Assembly: GCF_030817275.1 (NCBI RefSeq)
Contig: NZ_JAUSZD010000002.1
Span: 3,968,001-4,032,000, forward strand
DNA length: 64,000 nucleotides
DNA from: Paenibacillus sp. V4I7
Lineage (GTDB): Bacteria; Bacillota; Bacilli; Paenibacillales; NBRC-103111
Reading direction: 5' to 3'
Shown: piece after piece, positions 46,654 to 55,253 of the stretch
How positions within the stretch are numbered: position 1 is the stretch's first letter
Layout of the letters: each line of letters opens with the position of its first letter
Translations under genes and position numbers: made by a program
Notes under the pieces: model-generated
What the model saw: only the letters and a program-made list of their open reading frames with translations
What the model was told of the DNA's origin: nothing
Database searches by the model: none

Positions 46654-48195
46654 TTAAGCCTCTTCAAAAGGCTGCTTCATCTTAATAACCGTATGAATAC
46701 GCAGCACAGCGGCAGCAACTTCTCCAGCCGCTTGCAGAGCGTGAATTTTCACATCAGCTGGATCCACAATGCCTGCTTTTAAGAAGTCAGTTACTTGTCC
46801 CGTATCGCAATCGATACCGAGACTGTCGGTTTCCAGCGCAATCTGCGCGGCTTTCAGCTCTTCAACCTTCTCGAGCGGATTGTAGCCCGCATTGACGACA
46901 ATCTGGGCCACCGGCTTGCGAAGTGCCCCTGCGACAGCGGCAACACCGAAGCCTTCCATGCCCTTCATCGTCTCGCGGACGCGCTCGAGATCATGGGCGA
47001 CCGCCATCTCCGCGGCGCCGCCTCCGGGCAAGTACCCGCCGCGTACGGCGGCTTGAACGGCTGAGGCAGCGTCCTTCGCGATGCGCGAGCGCTCGTGCGC
47101 CGCTTCGCGTGTCGCGGCGCCGACGATCACGGTCACGTGCTGCTCGCCGTGACCGCGCGCTACGCGCACGCGCTCTAGCCGCTCATCGTACGCGGCATAA
47201 CCCGCGTGCCCGAGGGCGGCACCAAGCTCCGGCGCGCTCTTGCGCAGCGCTGTGCGCCGCACCGGCCTAGCGCCGGTGTGCTCGCTCAGCAGCTGCATGT
47301 CCCTGCGGGACAGCCGCTGCAGCACGATAATGCCATGGTCGGAGCAGAACTGCTCCGCCTCGGGGTCGACCCCGCGGTCTGATGCGATCAGACCGACGCC
47401 AAGCTCCAGCAGCGAGCCTAGGCTGCTGCGGAACTGCTCCCGCAGCTGCATGTAGCGCTGGAAGCCTGCCTCGGTGACCAGCGCTTCTTCGCTGACCGCC
47501 TCAGGCTCCAGAGCATCATGCAGCACGAGAATTCGAGCATCGCGCAGCTCATGCTCCAGATGCAGGTTCATCGGCTTCTGGTTCAGCAAAATGCCGGTCC
47601 ATACCTCACTGCTCGCCTCTTCATGGGCGAGCACGCTGTCTGCGAAGCGGTAGCCGTCTTCGCGAAGCTTCGCCTCACCGACCGCTTCGGCGGCTTGAAC
47701 GATGAGCTTTGCGATGTCCGCCTGCTCCCTACCGGCCGTGATAGCAATGCGTTTCAGCGCACTATCACCTAAGCCGGCAATCGCGCGGCTTCGGCTTTGT
47801 AAGCTTTTTACCGCCAGCTCGATGCCTTGCAGCATGCCGCTAACGACCTTAGCGACCGGTACGCCGCGCGTCACCTGAGCGACACCTTCTTGCACCAAAG
47901 CTCCGGCAAGAACCGTTGCCGTCGTTGTACCGTCGCCGATTTGTCGCTGCTGGCTGCGTGCGACCTGAATCATCAACCTAGCCGCAGGATGAGTGACGTC
48001 CATTTTTTCCAAAATAGTTACACCATCATTGGTAATGATGACTTCACCCTGCCCACCAACTAACATGGTATCGAGACCTTTGGGTCCGAGTGTCCCCTCG
48101 ACCGCAGAACAAATCGCTCTTACGGCTGCAGCATTGTTGACCAGCGTAGAGTAACGTTCCTCTCCCTCGCTATGAACTGTTTTCATTCCGCTCAT
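46654..48195 (-). CDS. Group III (archaeal-like) chaperonin
   Basis: 513 residues from the ATG at 48195, whose ATGA overlaps the hrcA stop. The sequence is of the thermosome/CCT line, not GroEL: LGPKGLDTMLV, NDGVTILEKMDVTHPAARLMI, GDGTTTATVLAGALV (ATP site, residues ~87-99), GGYLPGGGAAEMAVA, AGYNPLEKVEELKAAQ, and GIDCDTGQVTDFLKAGIVDP. Such chaperonins were described in a few Bacillota (Carboxydothermus, Techtmann and Robb) as group III, encoded in the dnaK operon and closing with a built-in lid instead of GroES. Its place between hrcA and grpE puts it under CIRCE/HrcA control. GC content in 46,900-47,700 is distinctly higher than in the neighbours. Confidence 0.93.
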   Translation of the reverse strand: MSGMKTVHSEGEERYSTLVNNAAAVRAICSAVEGTLGPKGLDTMLVGGQGEVIITNDGVTILEKMDVTHPAARLMIQVARSQQRQIGDGTTTATVLAGALVQEGVAQVTRGVPVAKVVSGMLQGIELAVKSLQSRSRAIAGLGDSALKRIAITAGREQADIAKLIVQAAEAVGEAKLREDGYRFADSVLAHEEASSEVWTGILLNQKPMNLHLEHELRDARILVLHDALEPEAVSEEALVTEAGFQRYMQLREQFRSSLGSLLELGVGLIASDRGVDPEAEQFCSDHGIIVLQRLSRRDMQLLSEHTGARPVRRTALRKSAPELGAALGHAGYAAYDERLERVRVARGHGEQHVTVIVGAATREAAHERSRIAKDAASAVQAAVRGGYLPGGGAAEMAVAHDLERVRETMKGMEGFGVAAVAGALRKPVAQIVVNAGYNPLEKVEELKAAQIALETDSLGIDCDTGQVTDFLKAGIVDPADVKIHALQAAGEVAAAVLRIHTVIKMKQPFEEA

Positions 48196-49220
48196 TTGCC
48201 ATACCAACGCCCGAGAACGACTTCAAGATGTTTCGACAAATGCTCCATTAAGCTAATGACCCTGCCATATTCCATACGGGTAGGACCTAGAATTCCTATC
48301 GTTCCAAGAGGCTTATCGCCAATCGAATAGGAAGCCGTTATTAAGCTGCAATTATTGATAGCTTCAATACTATTTTCAGCACCAATTTTAATCTCAATGC
48401 CTTCATTTGACGATGTAAACAGTTTGATGAGGGTAGGTGCTTCTTCTAATAGATCAAAAATGCTCTTAACCTTGTCAACATCCTTGAACTCGGGTTGGGT
48501 CAACATATTCGTCATACCGCTTAGGAAGACGCGATCCTTCTCATTGCTTTGAAGCACGCTTTCCACAACCGCAAGAAGCTCTTGATACCCGTTCACATAC
48601 TTGCTTAACTCGCTCGAAATTTCATTATAAAGCCTGGATTTAAATTCGATCAACGGTACGTTTTTAAGCTTTGCATTCAGAATATTAACAACCTTCTCAA
48701 TATCAGACATCCGTATGCCTTCAGGAATGGAAACTGTTTTATTCTCCACATGCCCCGTATTCATAACAATAATGGCAACGGCTGTCGTTTCTGAAAGCGG
48801 GATAATCTGTAAGTGTTTCAGCGTTGTACTGAATACCTCAGGGCCAAGCACGATCGATGTATAATTCGTAAGACTGGAGAGCATCCCCGCAACATGCTGG
48901 ATCACACCTTCCATCTCTTGAATACGTTCGGCAAAAGCACCCTTCATGGAGTTCAAATCGTTATTATGCAAGGTACCATGCCCAAGCAAATGATCGACAT
49001 AATAGCGATAACCTTTGTGCGAGGGTATACGACCTGCGGACGTATGGGGCTGCTCCAAATAACCCATTTCTTCGAGATCAGACATCTCGTTACGGATCGT
49101 CGCCGGACTGAATCCGACATTGCCCCGCTTCGAAATACTTCGCGAACCAATTGGCTCTGCTGAACGAACATAATCATCAATGATTGCACTTAAAATCATG
49201 CGCTGACGCTCCGTCAACAT
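48192..49220 (-). CDS. hrcA: Heat-inducible transcription repressor HrcA
   Basis: 342 residues from the ATG at 49220 (GAGGAGGGG upstream). Winged-helix start LTERQRMILSAIIDDYVRSAEPIGSRS, the conserved GFSPATIRNEMSDLEEMGYLEQPHTSAGRIPS, a GAF-like middle, and IGILGPTRMEYGRVI near the end. Binds CIRCE and represses its own operon; activity depends on GroEL-type chaperonins in B. subtilis. First gene of the operon. Confidence 0.98.
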   Translation of the reverse strand: MLTERQRMILSAIIDDYVRSAEPIGSRSISKRGNVGFSPATIRNEMSDLEEMGYLEQPHTSAGRIPSHKGYRYYVDHLLGHGTLHNNDLNSMKGAFAERIQEMEGVIQHVAGMLSSLTNYTSIVLGPEVFSTTLKHLQIIPLSETTAVAIIVMNTGHVENKTVSIPEGIRMSDIEKVVNILNAKLKNVPLIEFKSRLYNEISSELSKYVNGYQELLAVVESVLQSNEKDRVFLSGMTNMLTQPEFKDVDKVKSIFDLLEEAPTLIKLFTSSNEGIEIKIGAENSIEAINNCSLITASYSIGDKPLGTIGILGPTRMEYGRVISLMEHLSKHLEVVLGRWYGK

Positions 49221-49262
49221 AAGGTACCCCTCCTCTTCACAAATCACTATTTGCCACTTTCG

Positions 49263-49289
49263 TTAGCACTCGTATTTAGTGAGTGCTAA
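49263..49289. promoter_or_regulatory. CIRCE operator of the hrcA operon
   Basis: TTAGCACTC (49263-49271), nine bases, GAGTGCTAA (49281-49289): a perfect CIRCE match, 43 bases before the hrcA ATG. It is the target of HrcA. Confidence 0.98.
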
Positions 49290-49305
49290 ATCCTAATACA
49301 AAAAT

Positions 49306-49330
49306 AACAGACCCTAAGGTCTGTTGTCAA
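49306..49330 (-). terminator. Terminator of the acetyltransferase gene, overlapping the hrcA promoter
   Basis: AACAGACC and GGTCTGTT pair perfectly around CTAA and are followed on the minus strand by ATTTTT. A TTGACA (49330-49325) starts at the same place, so the hairpin falls between the -35 box and the weak -10 box (TTATTT) of the hrcA promoter. Confidence 0.7.
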
Positions 49331-49331
49331 G

Positions 49332-49805
49332 TCAATCCAAACGTTTAAGTACGGCGATTTCGTCGCAGCAATACTGTTTTTTGCAATGCATACAATCTTT
49401 CCAAACCTTCTCCGGGAAAATCTCTTTTGGCACGAGGGTAAAGCCGTTTTTTTGAAAAAAAGCTACTTCATACGTGAGCGCCATCACTTTAATTATGCCT
49501 TGGCTCCTTGCCTCTTCAACTAAGAAGTTCACAAGTTTCCCGCCAATTCCTTGCCCCTTGTAGCCTTGGGTCATCCCGAGTGAGCGAATCTCAACAAGAT
49601 CAGGCCCAAGCCGTGTGAGGGATCCGCAGCCTATCAGCAAGCCATCCGATTCAGCGACAACGAAAGTGTCGATCTGTTCCTCCAGCATCTCTTTGCTCCG
49701 CGGCAGCATAATTCCCTGCTTGGCATAGCCTTGTATAATATCATGCAGCTTCTCAATATCACTTATCGAAGCTTTTCTAACGGACACTGTAGTTGATAGA
49801 TTCAC
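49332..49805 (-). CDS. GNAT N-acetyltransferase with Cys-rich C-terminus (N-acetylglutamate synthase-like)
   Basis: 157 residues from the GTG at 49805, which has GGTGGG six bases upstream; the frame opens at 49889 but no ribosome site supports that start. GNAT motifs: VRKASISDIEKLHDII, RSLGMTQGYKGQGIGGKLVNFLVEEA (acetyl-CoA loop) and FFQKNGFTLVP. The tail CMHCKKQYCCDEIAV has four Cys, as in ArgA-like GNATs of Bacillota that are proposed to acetylate glutamate. No arginine genes are nearby. Confidence 0.85.
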   Translation of the reverse strand: MNLSTTVSVRKASISDIEKLHDIIQGYAKQGIMLPRSKEMLEEQIDTFVVAESDGLLIGCGSLTRLGPDLVEIRSLGMTQGYKGQGIGGKLVNFLVEEARSQGIIKVMALTYEVAFFQKNGFTLVPKEIFPEKVWKDCMHCKKQYCCDEIAVLKRLD

Positions 49806-49963
49806 TGTCATCCCACCAATCGCAACAAAATGCATAAAACCCACGCTAGCGCCACTACGGCTTTGCCGCTGATTCGCTTGTGGATTCATGTATAAATATA
49901 CATTAAACCGTATATTTGCACAAGAGTTTTTTGCATCAAAACAGGTCTCTCGCTGTTACTCGC

Positions 49964-51115
49964 CTAGGCAAGGAATGAAGCAAAGACTTCGTTGCCAAGC
50001 AGGATGCCATGTTTGGACAATCGATACCCATCCGGCGTTTGTTCAAGCAGCTGTTTTCGCAGCCAGCCATTCAAGGTTTCCCCGAATTGGGATTCGATGG
50101 TGGTTCCGAATTGTTCGATAAAATCCGCATTGCGTACACCTTCCAGCAATCGCAATCCAACCATCATGAAGTCTTCCATAGCTTCCTGACGCGTTACCTC
50201 AAATTGTTCCATGATCGGCAGGCCTACCTTGGCAGCATCGATATAAGGTTGAATTCCCTTCACGTTCACATGACGCTGGCCATTCATATACCCATGAGCC
50301 CCTGCGCCAAGTCCATAGTAGGAACGATTACGCCAGTACATTGAGTTGTGTCTGCTCTCTCGACCAGGTTTAGCGAAGTTGCTGATTTCATATTGCTTAT
50401 AACCCGCTGTCTCTAACCTCTTCATGATGAGTTCGTACATATCGACTTCTTCATCTTCACTTGGAAGAGGCAGTTGATTCTTGTTGAACAATGTGTGAAA
50501 CAACGTATTCTCTTCTACTTTTAGGCTATAGATGGAGTAATGCTGCAAATCCAGAGATAAAGCCTCATCTAAGGTAGCCTGCATGATATCTACAGTTTGT
50601 TTGGGAAGACCGAACATCAAGTCAATGGAGAGGTTATCGAAACCTAGCTTTTTGGCATTCGCGATGCTTCTATGCACATCATCTGTATTATGAATGCGCC
50701 CAATCGCGGCAAGCAAATCATTATTGAAAGATTGCACACCGAAACTAATCCGATTGACGCCGCCTTCTTTCATCACGGCCAGCTTATCTTCGTCCGTCGT
50801 TCCTGGGTTTGCTTCCATGGAAAACTCGACTTCCCTACTTTCTGCCGGGAAATACGTACGAACCATGCCCAGAAACCGTTCCATCTGATCAGGAAGAAGT
50901 ACCGTTGGCGTTCCTCCGCCTACGAAAATCGTTTCAACCTTGATCGGCGGATTATTCCTAACCGTAAGTTCCATCTCGCGCTCAAGCGCGTCCAGATATT
51001 CCATAACGGGCTGACCTTTGAGGACATAAGAGTTGAAGTCGCAATAATGGCATTTGTTTGTGCAAAACGGGATATGAATATACACAGCGGTTGGGGCCGT
51101 ATAGGTTACTAACAT
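49964..51115 (-). CDS. hemW: Heme chaperone HemW
   Basis: 383 residues. Radical SAM motif CTNKCHYCDF (CxxxCxxC), then VETIFVGGGTPTVL, FSMEANPGT and the C-terminal HemN-like domain (FMMVGLRLLEGV). The Cys found after the motif in true HemN is replaced by Phe, which identifies HemW. Binds and delivers heme. It follows lepA by 77 bases. Confidence 0.94.
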   Translation of the reverse strand: MLVTYTAPTAVYIHIPFCTNKCHYCDFNSYVLKGQPVMEYLDALEREMELTVRNNPPIKVETIFVGGGTPTVLLPDQMERFLGMVRTYFPAESREVEFSMEANPGTTDEDKLAVMKEGGVNRISFGVQSFNNDLLAAIGRIHNTDDVHRSIANAKKLGFDNLSIDLMFGLPKQTVDIMQATLDEALSLDLQHYSIYSLKVEENTLFHTLFNKNQLPLPSEDEEVDMYELIMKRLETAGYKQYEISNFAKPGRESRHNSMYWRNRSYYGLGAGAHGYMNGQRHVNVKGIQPYIDAAKVGLPIMEQFEVTRQEAMEDFMMVGLRLLEGVRNADFIEQFGTTIESQFGETLNGWLRKQLLEQTPDGYRLSKHGILLGNEVFASFLA

Positions 51116-51192
51116 AGGGGTATTTCCTTTCTATTGAGAAAAAGCCAAGGGGCAGAGTTACTCTGCCACCCCAGCTTCTCATTCATTTCAAA

Positions 51193-53007
51193 CTATTCGT
51201 CGATTTTAAGAACAGCCATGAACGCTTCTTGCGGCACTTCTACGCTGCCGACTTGCTTCATGCGTTTCTTACCTTCTTTTTGCTTATCAAGGAGCTTACG
51301 TTTCCTTGAGATGTCACCGCCGTAACATTTGGCGAGTACGTTTTTACGCATCGCTTTAACCGTCTCACGTGCTACGATCTTCTGTCCAATCGCCGCTTGA
51401 ATCGGCACTTCAAACATTTGCCGCGGAATCAGTTCCTTCAGCTTATCACAAATGATTTTGCCACGATGATACGCGGTATCACGGTGAACGATGAAGGATA
51501 GCGCATCCACTTGCTCGGCATTCAAAAGAATGTCCATTTTCACGAGATTCGATTTCTTGTAGCCAGACACTTCATAGTCAAATGAAGCATAGCCCTTTGT
51601 TCTTGACTTCAACATATCGAAGAAATCATATACGATCTCGGATAACGGAATTTCGTACGTTAATGTCACACGATTGGTATCCAGGTATTCCATGTTCATA
51701 TATTCACCGCGTTTGCCTTGGCACAGCTCCATAATTGTTCCTACGTAATCATTCGGAACAATAACCGATGCTTTGACATAAGGCTCTTCAACGAAGTCAA
51801 TTCGCTGTGGATCTGGATAGTTCGATGGATTATCGATTTCCATCACATCGCCATTCGTTAATGTAATGCGGTATATAACGCTTGGCGCCGTCGTTATCAG
51901 CGGAATATTAAACTCGCGTTCAATCCGCTCCTGAATAATTTCCATGTGCAGCAGACCCAAGAAACCGCAGCGGAAGCCAAAACCTAAAGCTGTAGATGTT
52001 TCTGGTTCAAAACGTAGAGAAGCATCATTCAGCTCCAGCTTCTGCAAAGCTTCACGCAGATCGTTATAATCCGTTGTTTCGATCGGATACAGTCCGCAGA
52101 ACACCATCGGGTTGATTCGGCGATAGCCTGGCAGCGCTTCTGGCGCCGGGCGATCCGCTTCTGTAACCGTGTCCCCGACTCGTGTATCCCCTACATTTTT
52201 GATACCGGCTACAACGAATCCTACATCTCCAACCTCAAGAGAAGGAACGGATGCCATTCTCGGTTTGAAAGCCCCGACTTCAATGACTTCAAACACCTTG
52301 TTCGTCGCCATCATTTTGATTTTGGAGCCCGCTTTGATAGAACCATCGACAACGCGCACATAAACAATAACACCTTTGTAGCTATCGTAATGGGAATCGA
52401 AGATCAATGCTTTCAGCGGATTGTCCGGATTTCCTTGCGGAGCCGGGACTTTCTCACAAATTTGTTCGATAATCTCTTTAATCCCAATACCGGCTTTTGC
52501 GGAAGCATGAACAGCCTCGCTGGCATCTAGTCCGATAACGTCCTCGATTTCCTGTTTCACTTTATCAGGATCAGCACTAGGTAGATCGATTTTATTGATG
52601 ACAGGTAAAATTTCTAAATTATTTTCTAATGCCAGGTACACGTTGGCAAGTGTTTGCGCTTCGATACCTTGTGCAGCGTCTACAACCAGCAGAGCGCCTT
52701 CACAAGCAGCAAGGCTTCGGGAAACCTCGTATGTAAAGTCTACATGTCCCGGTGTATCAATTAAATTTAGAATATAATCGACGCCATTGTCAGCACGATA
52801 AGCCAATCTAACCGCCTGAAGTTTAATCGTAATTCCACGTTCCCGCTCCAAATCCATCTGGTCCAGCACTTGCTCCTGCATCTCACGCGACGATAACGCG
52901 CCCGTATATTCCAGAATGCGGTCTGCAAGCGTTGACTTGCCATGATCGATATGAGCGATAATTGAAAAGTTGCGAATTCTTTGTTGTCTTTCTCGAATGT
53001 CCGTCAT
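51193..53007 (-). CDS. lepA: Elongation factor 4 (LepA)
   Basis: 604 residues. GTPase motifs [17 protein letters not shown] and [10 protein letters not shown], followed by the EF-G-like domains and the LepA-specific C-terminus ([21 protein letters not shown]). Back-translocase that acts on ribosomes under stress. Position upstream of hemW is conserved in Bacilli. Confidence 0.98.
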   Translation of the reverse strand: MTDIRERQQRIRNFSIIAHIDHGKSTLADRILEYTGALSSREMQEQVLDQMDLERERGITIKLQAVRLAYRADNGVDYILNLIDTPGHVDFTYEVSRSLAACEGALLVVDAAQGIEAQTLANVYLALENNLEILPVINKIDLPSADPDKVKQEIEDVIGLDASEAVHASAKAGIGIKEIIEQICEKVPAPQGNPDNPLKALIFDSHYDSYKGVIVYVRVVDGSIKAGSKIKMMATNKVFEVIEVGAFKPRMASVPSLEVGDVGFVVAGIKNVGDTRVGDTVTEADRPAPEALPGYRRINPMVFCGLYPIETTDYNDLREALQKLELNDASLRFEPETSTALGFGFRCGFLGLLHMEIIQERIEREFNIPLITTAPSVIYRITLTNGDVMEIDNPSNYPDPQRIDFVEEPYVKASVIVPNDYVGTIMELCQGKRGEYMNMEYLDTNRVTLTYEIPLSEIVYDFFDMLKSRTKGYASFDYEVSGYKKSNLVKMDILLNAEQVDALSFIVHRDTAYHRGKIICDKLKELIPRQMFEVPIQAAIGQKIVARETVKAMRKNVLAKCYGGDISRKRKLLDKQKEGKKRMKQVGSVEVPQEAFMAVLKIDE

Positions 53008-53081
53008 GCTAAAGACTAACCCCCACTACATGCAAATAATTTTCATTATAGCAGTTGTGGGAAGTTGCAGCAATGTACCCC

Positions 53082-53477
53082 TTAACCTTTCCCTAAGACG
53101 GCATCAAATAAGGACACGAATAACTTAATGCCGTGATGCGAAGCAATCTGTAAAAAGTCCCCTAATTTATTGCCGACATGATTCAACGAATTGTCGTGAT
53201 CAGCAATCGGTTCCGACTTCTTTTCAGCCTCTGGTTTCGCCGCAGTCTTAGCTTTCGCTGCTGCATCTCCTTTGGCCGCCCCAGTTGGTGACGCTTTAAC
53301 CGTGGTCACTTTCCCAGGTGGCGTTTTGACAGCAGCCTCCTGTGCGGCTTTAGAGGAAGGCTGAGGCCCCTGTATGCGTTCCATCCCGCTCGACGCCAAG
53401 CTGACTCCGAATAAAATACAGAACAACAGCAAGAGTCCAAACATGCCTACTTTGATATAAAAGTGCCTCAGCCTCAT
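53082..53477 (-). CDS. YqxA-like membrane-anchored protein
   Basis: 131 residues: an N-terminal membrane anchor (FGLLLLFCILFGVSLASSGMERIQG), a Lys/Ala/Pro-rich extracellular linker (~residues 40-88), and a C-terminal amphipathic segment (HVGNKLGDFLQIASHHGIKLFVSLFDAVLGKG). Size, anchor and place between spoIIP and lepA match B. subtilis YqxA (DUF3679), a sporulation-linked protein of unknown role. AAGGAGG precedes the ATG. Confidence 0.75.
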   Translation of the reverse strand: MRLRHFYIKVGMFGLLLLFCILFGVSLASSGMERIQGPQPSSKAAQEAAVKTPPGKVTTVKASPTGAAKGDAAAKAKTAAKPEAEKKSEPIADHDNSLNHVGNKLGDFLQIASHHGIKLFVSLFDAVLGKG

Positions 53478-53489
53478 TTTGAATCCTCC

Positions 53490-53604
53490 TTAGAGTTTTG
53501 CTTTAGCAAAACTAGCTTCGAAAGCGTATCCTTAGAGTTTTGCTTTAGCAAAACTGGCTTCGAAAGCATATGCTTAGAGTTTTACTTAAGCAAAAATTAG
53601 CTTC
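53490..53604. repeat. 42-bp tandem repeat with hairpins, 2.7 copies
   Basis: Units start at 53490, 53532 and 53574. Each holds AGTTTTGCTTTAGCAAAACT, a perfect 8-bp stem with a TTTA loop (third copy mutated), followed by GCTTCGAAAGCATATGCTT-like sequence. The array fills the gap between spoIIP and the yqxA-like gene. A weaker copy lies at 26,222. Confidence 0.85.
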
Positions 53605-53614
53605 AAATTAGCTT

Positions 53615-54847
53615 CTACGATTGCTTAGGGGTAACAGCCGGTGCATCAACCTTCTTCGCGTTCAAAATCACCTCTGAAATAGCCTCTGCCAACCAATCTG
53701 TTGTTCGATAGCACTCTTCGAGGGAATTGTACGGACCACCGACTTCAATCAATATATTATTAGGCGAAAAGCTCTGATTATATAAACCGTTGCCTTCACT
53801 GGCTTCTTTCGCGTGAATTCCTTTGGATATGCCGGGATGCTTGGCCTCTAACACTTGATGAATCTTGTTGGCGAATTCCTCATTCTTTTTCCAATTCGGA
53901 TTTTTACCGCCGATGATGAAGTATACCTGAGCATAATCTTTCCCATCAAAGGTTGCGGTCGTTTTATTGCGTGCAGCGGAATCCCGATGAATATCGAAAT
54001 AATATTGCAAATCCGGATGTGCAACAGCTGCTTCCTGCAAAGTTTTCAAGGAATATTTGTAGGAATATGGATATTCGAAATTTTTGACAGTACTCGGGTA
54101 GACCGTCTTGGAATGTACGGCACCAATGCCGTCCTTCTCCAAATTTTGAGCTAATCTTTGACCTACGGAAATGATATTCACCTTATCGCTATAAGCCTTG
54201 TCAGGATCCGTAACACCTTTTAACTCCGGCAAAAAAGACTCATTACTATGCGTTTGATAAATGAAAGCTATATTATCCCCCGCAGTTCTTGGCGGTTGCC
54301 CCGTTGCGTTTGTAATCGGGGCGGCACCACCCACAGGCGAGGGTTCTGGTGATGGAGATGGCTGAGGATTCTTCGCCTCTGCCTCCAAATCAAGGGAGCT
54401 TGGGGGGCCGTAATCAATAGGATCACTGGGATTTGATGCACTCCCTCTTACCAATACCGTCGTCTTATTGGCATCCATCCCTGGCACTTCACTGGCGACA
54501 AGACTTTTAGGGTCGTTCGGATTGATATCCGTCAAGAACTGGAAGGCAAATTGAAACACATTATGCTGAGAAAATGTAAATTTCTTCTGATCTTTATGTA
54601 GATGAGGCACTTCCATGCCCAGCATATCGATAAAAAATTGATTTGTGACGGAAGCAGCTAAGCTCTTCATAGATGATACAGGCGAAGTAGTCATGACTCT
54701 ATTCTGCAAGAAGCCTCCTACGCCAATAAGAACAAATAAAGCAAAGGTGCCGAAGCTGAGTATAAAAAATGTTTTTCCGACGGAACTTGCGCTCTGAAAC
54801 GTTTTCCGAACATGGCTGAGATTCAATGTAGCTGATGTCCATTTCAT
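53615..54847 (-). CDS. spoIIP: Stage II sporulation protein P
   Basis: 410 residues. N-terminal membrane helix (GKTFFILSFGTFALFVLIGVGG), a Pro/Ser-rich linker (~170-190), and the amidase/endopeptidase domain with IYQTHSNESFLP (zinc His and Glu), the long middle helix, YYFDIHRDSAARNKT and NILIEVGGPYNSLEEC. Degrades septal peptidoglycan during engulfment with SpoIID and SpoIIM. In B. subtilis it directly follows gpr; here an extra operon separates them. Confidence 0.96.
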   Translation of the reverse strand: MKWTSATLNLSHVRKTFQSASSVGKTFFILSFGTFALFVLIGVGGFLQNRVMTTSPVSSMKSLAASVTNQFFIDMLGMEVPHLHKDQKKFTFSQHNVFQFAFQFLTDINPNDPKSLVASEVPGMDANKTTVLVRGSASNPSDPIDYGPPSSLDLEAEAKNPQPSPSPEPSPVGGAAPITNATGQPPRTAGDNIAFIYQTHSNESFLPELKGVTDPDKAYSDKVNIISVGQRLAQNLEKDGIGAVHSKTVYPSTVKNFEYPYSYKYSLKTLQEAAVAHPDLQYYFDIHRDSAARNKTTATFDGKDYAQVYFIIGGKNPNWKKNEEFANKIHQVLEAKHPGISKGIHAKEASEGNGLYNQSFSPNNILIEVGGPYNSLEECYRTTDWLAEAISEVILNAKKVDAPAVTPKQS

Positions 54848-54954
54848 AGTTTGATTCCTCCTAATCTATCTTACTTCAATCTATGAAACGAGCTCCTTCG
54901 ATAGAACCCGAAACACTAGAATTTTTCTGATAGAGAGAAACAGAAGCGCAAATA

Positions 54955-54976
54955 AACCTGAGACACAGCTCAGGTT
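54955..54976. other. Hairpin upstream of spoIIP
   Basis: AACCTGAG pairs with CTCAGGTT around ACACAG in the 250-base gap between the TIR operon and spoIIP. No T-run follows on either strand. Apart from this and the terminator at 55,053 no gene or clear site was seen in the gap. Confidence 0.4.
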
Positions 54977-55052
54977 CTTCTGTCGATTCAAACATGGGAA
55001 CTGCAGTTAAGGCTTGTTTTCTTCAAAATCACCTGCAGCCTCATGAGTACGC

Positions 55053-55077
55053 AAAAAAAGAACCCCTTACGGGGTTC
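55053..55077 (-). terminator. Terminator of the TIR operon
   Basis: GAACCCC and GGGGTTC pair around a four-base loop, followed on the minus strand by seven T. It begins 21 bases after the stop of the 51-codon ORF, which supports that ORF as the end of the operon. Confidence 0.9.
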
Positions 55078-55097
55078 TTTGGTTTATCTTATTACTA

Positions 55098-55253
55098 CTA
55101 AGCGAGGGATTCGAAATCAAATGACCCTTTGGCCACAATAGTTACCCCACTTGTTTTATTCAGAACAGTAGGTCCGTTATATAATTTGAGCAGCGTCTTG
55201 TCACTCGGTTTATGTTTATTGTCTGTGGTTGGTCGGTTACGAACTTTCTTCAT
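55098..55253 (-). CDS. 51-residue ORF overlapping the second TIR gene
   Basis: The frame (MKKVRNRPTTDNKHKP ... KGSFDFESLA) overlaps the end of the TIR-GAF-like gene by 17 bases and stops just before the operon terminator. The N-half is basic and hydrophilic, the C-half has beta-prone stretches (GPTVLNKTSGVTIVAKG). The only ribosome site is a weak TGAAG inside the upstream gene, so it would rely on coupled translation. I do not recognise it; it could be a small regulator of the TIR pair or a chance frame. Confidence 0.45.
   Translation of the reverse strand: MKKVRNRPTTDNKHKPSDKTLLKLYNGPTVLNKTSGVTIVAKGSFDFESLA

Noticed and set aside
46923-47270. Plus-strand frame opposite the chaperonin gene
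   Set aside because: Arg/Ala-rich shadow of a GC-rich conserved gene.
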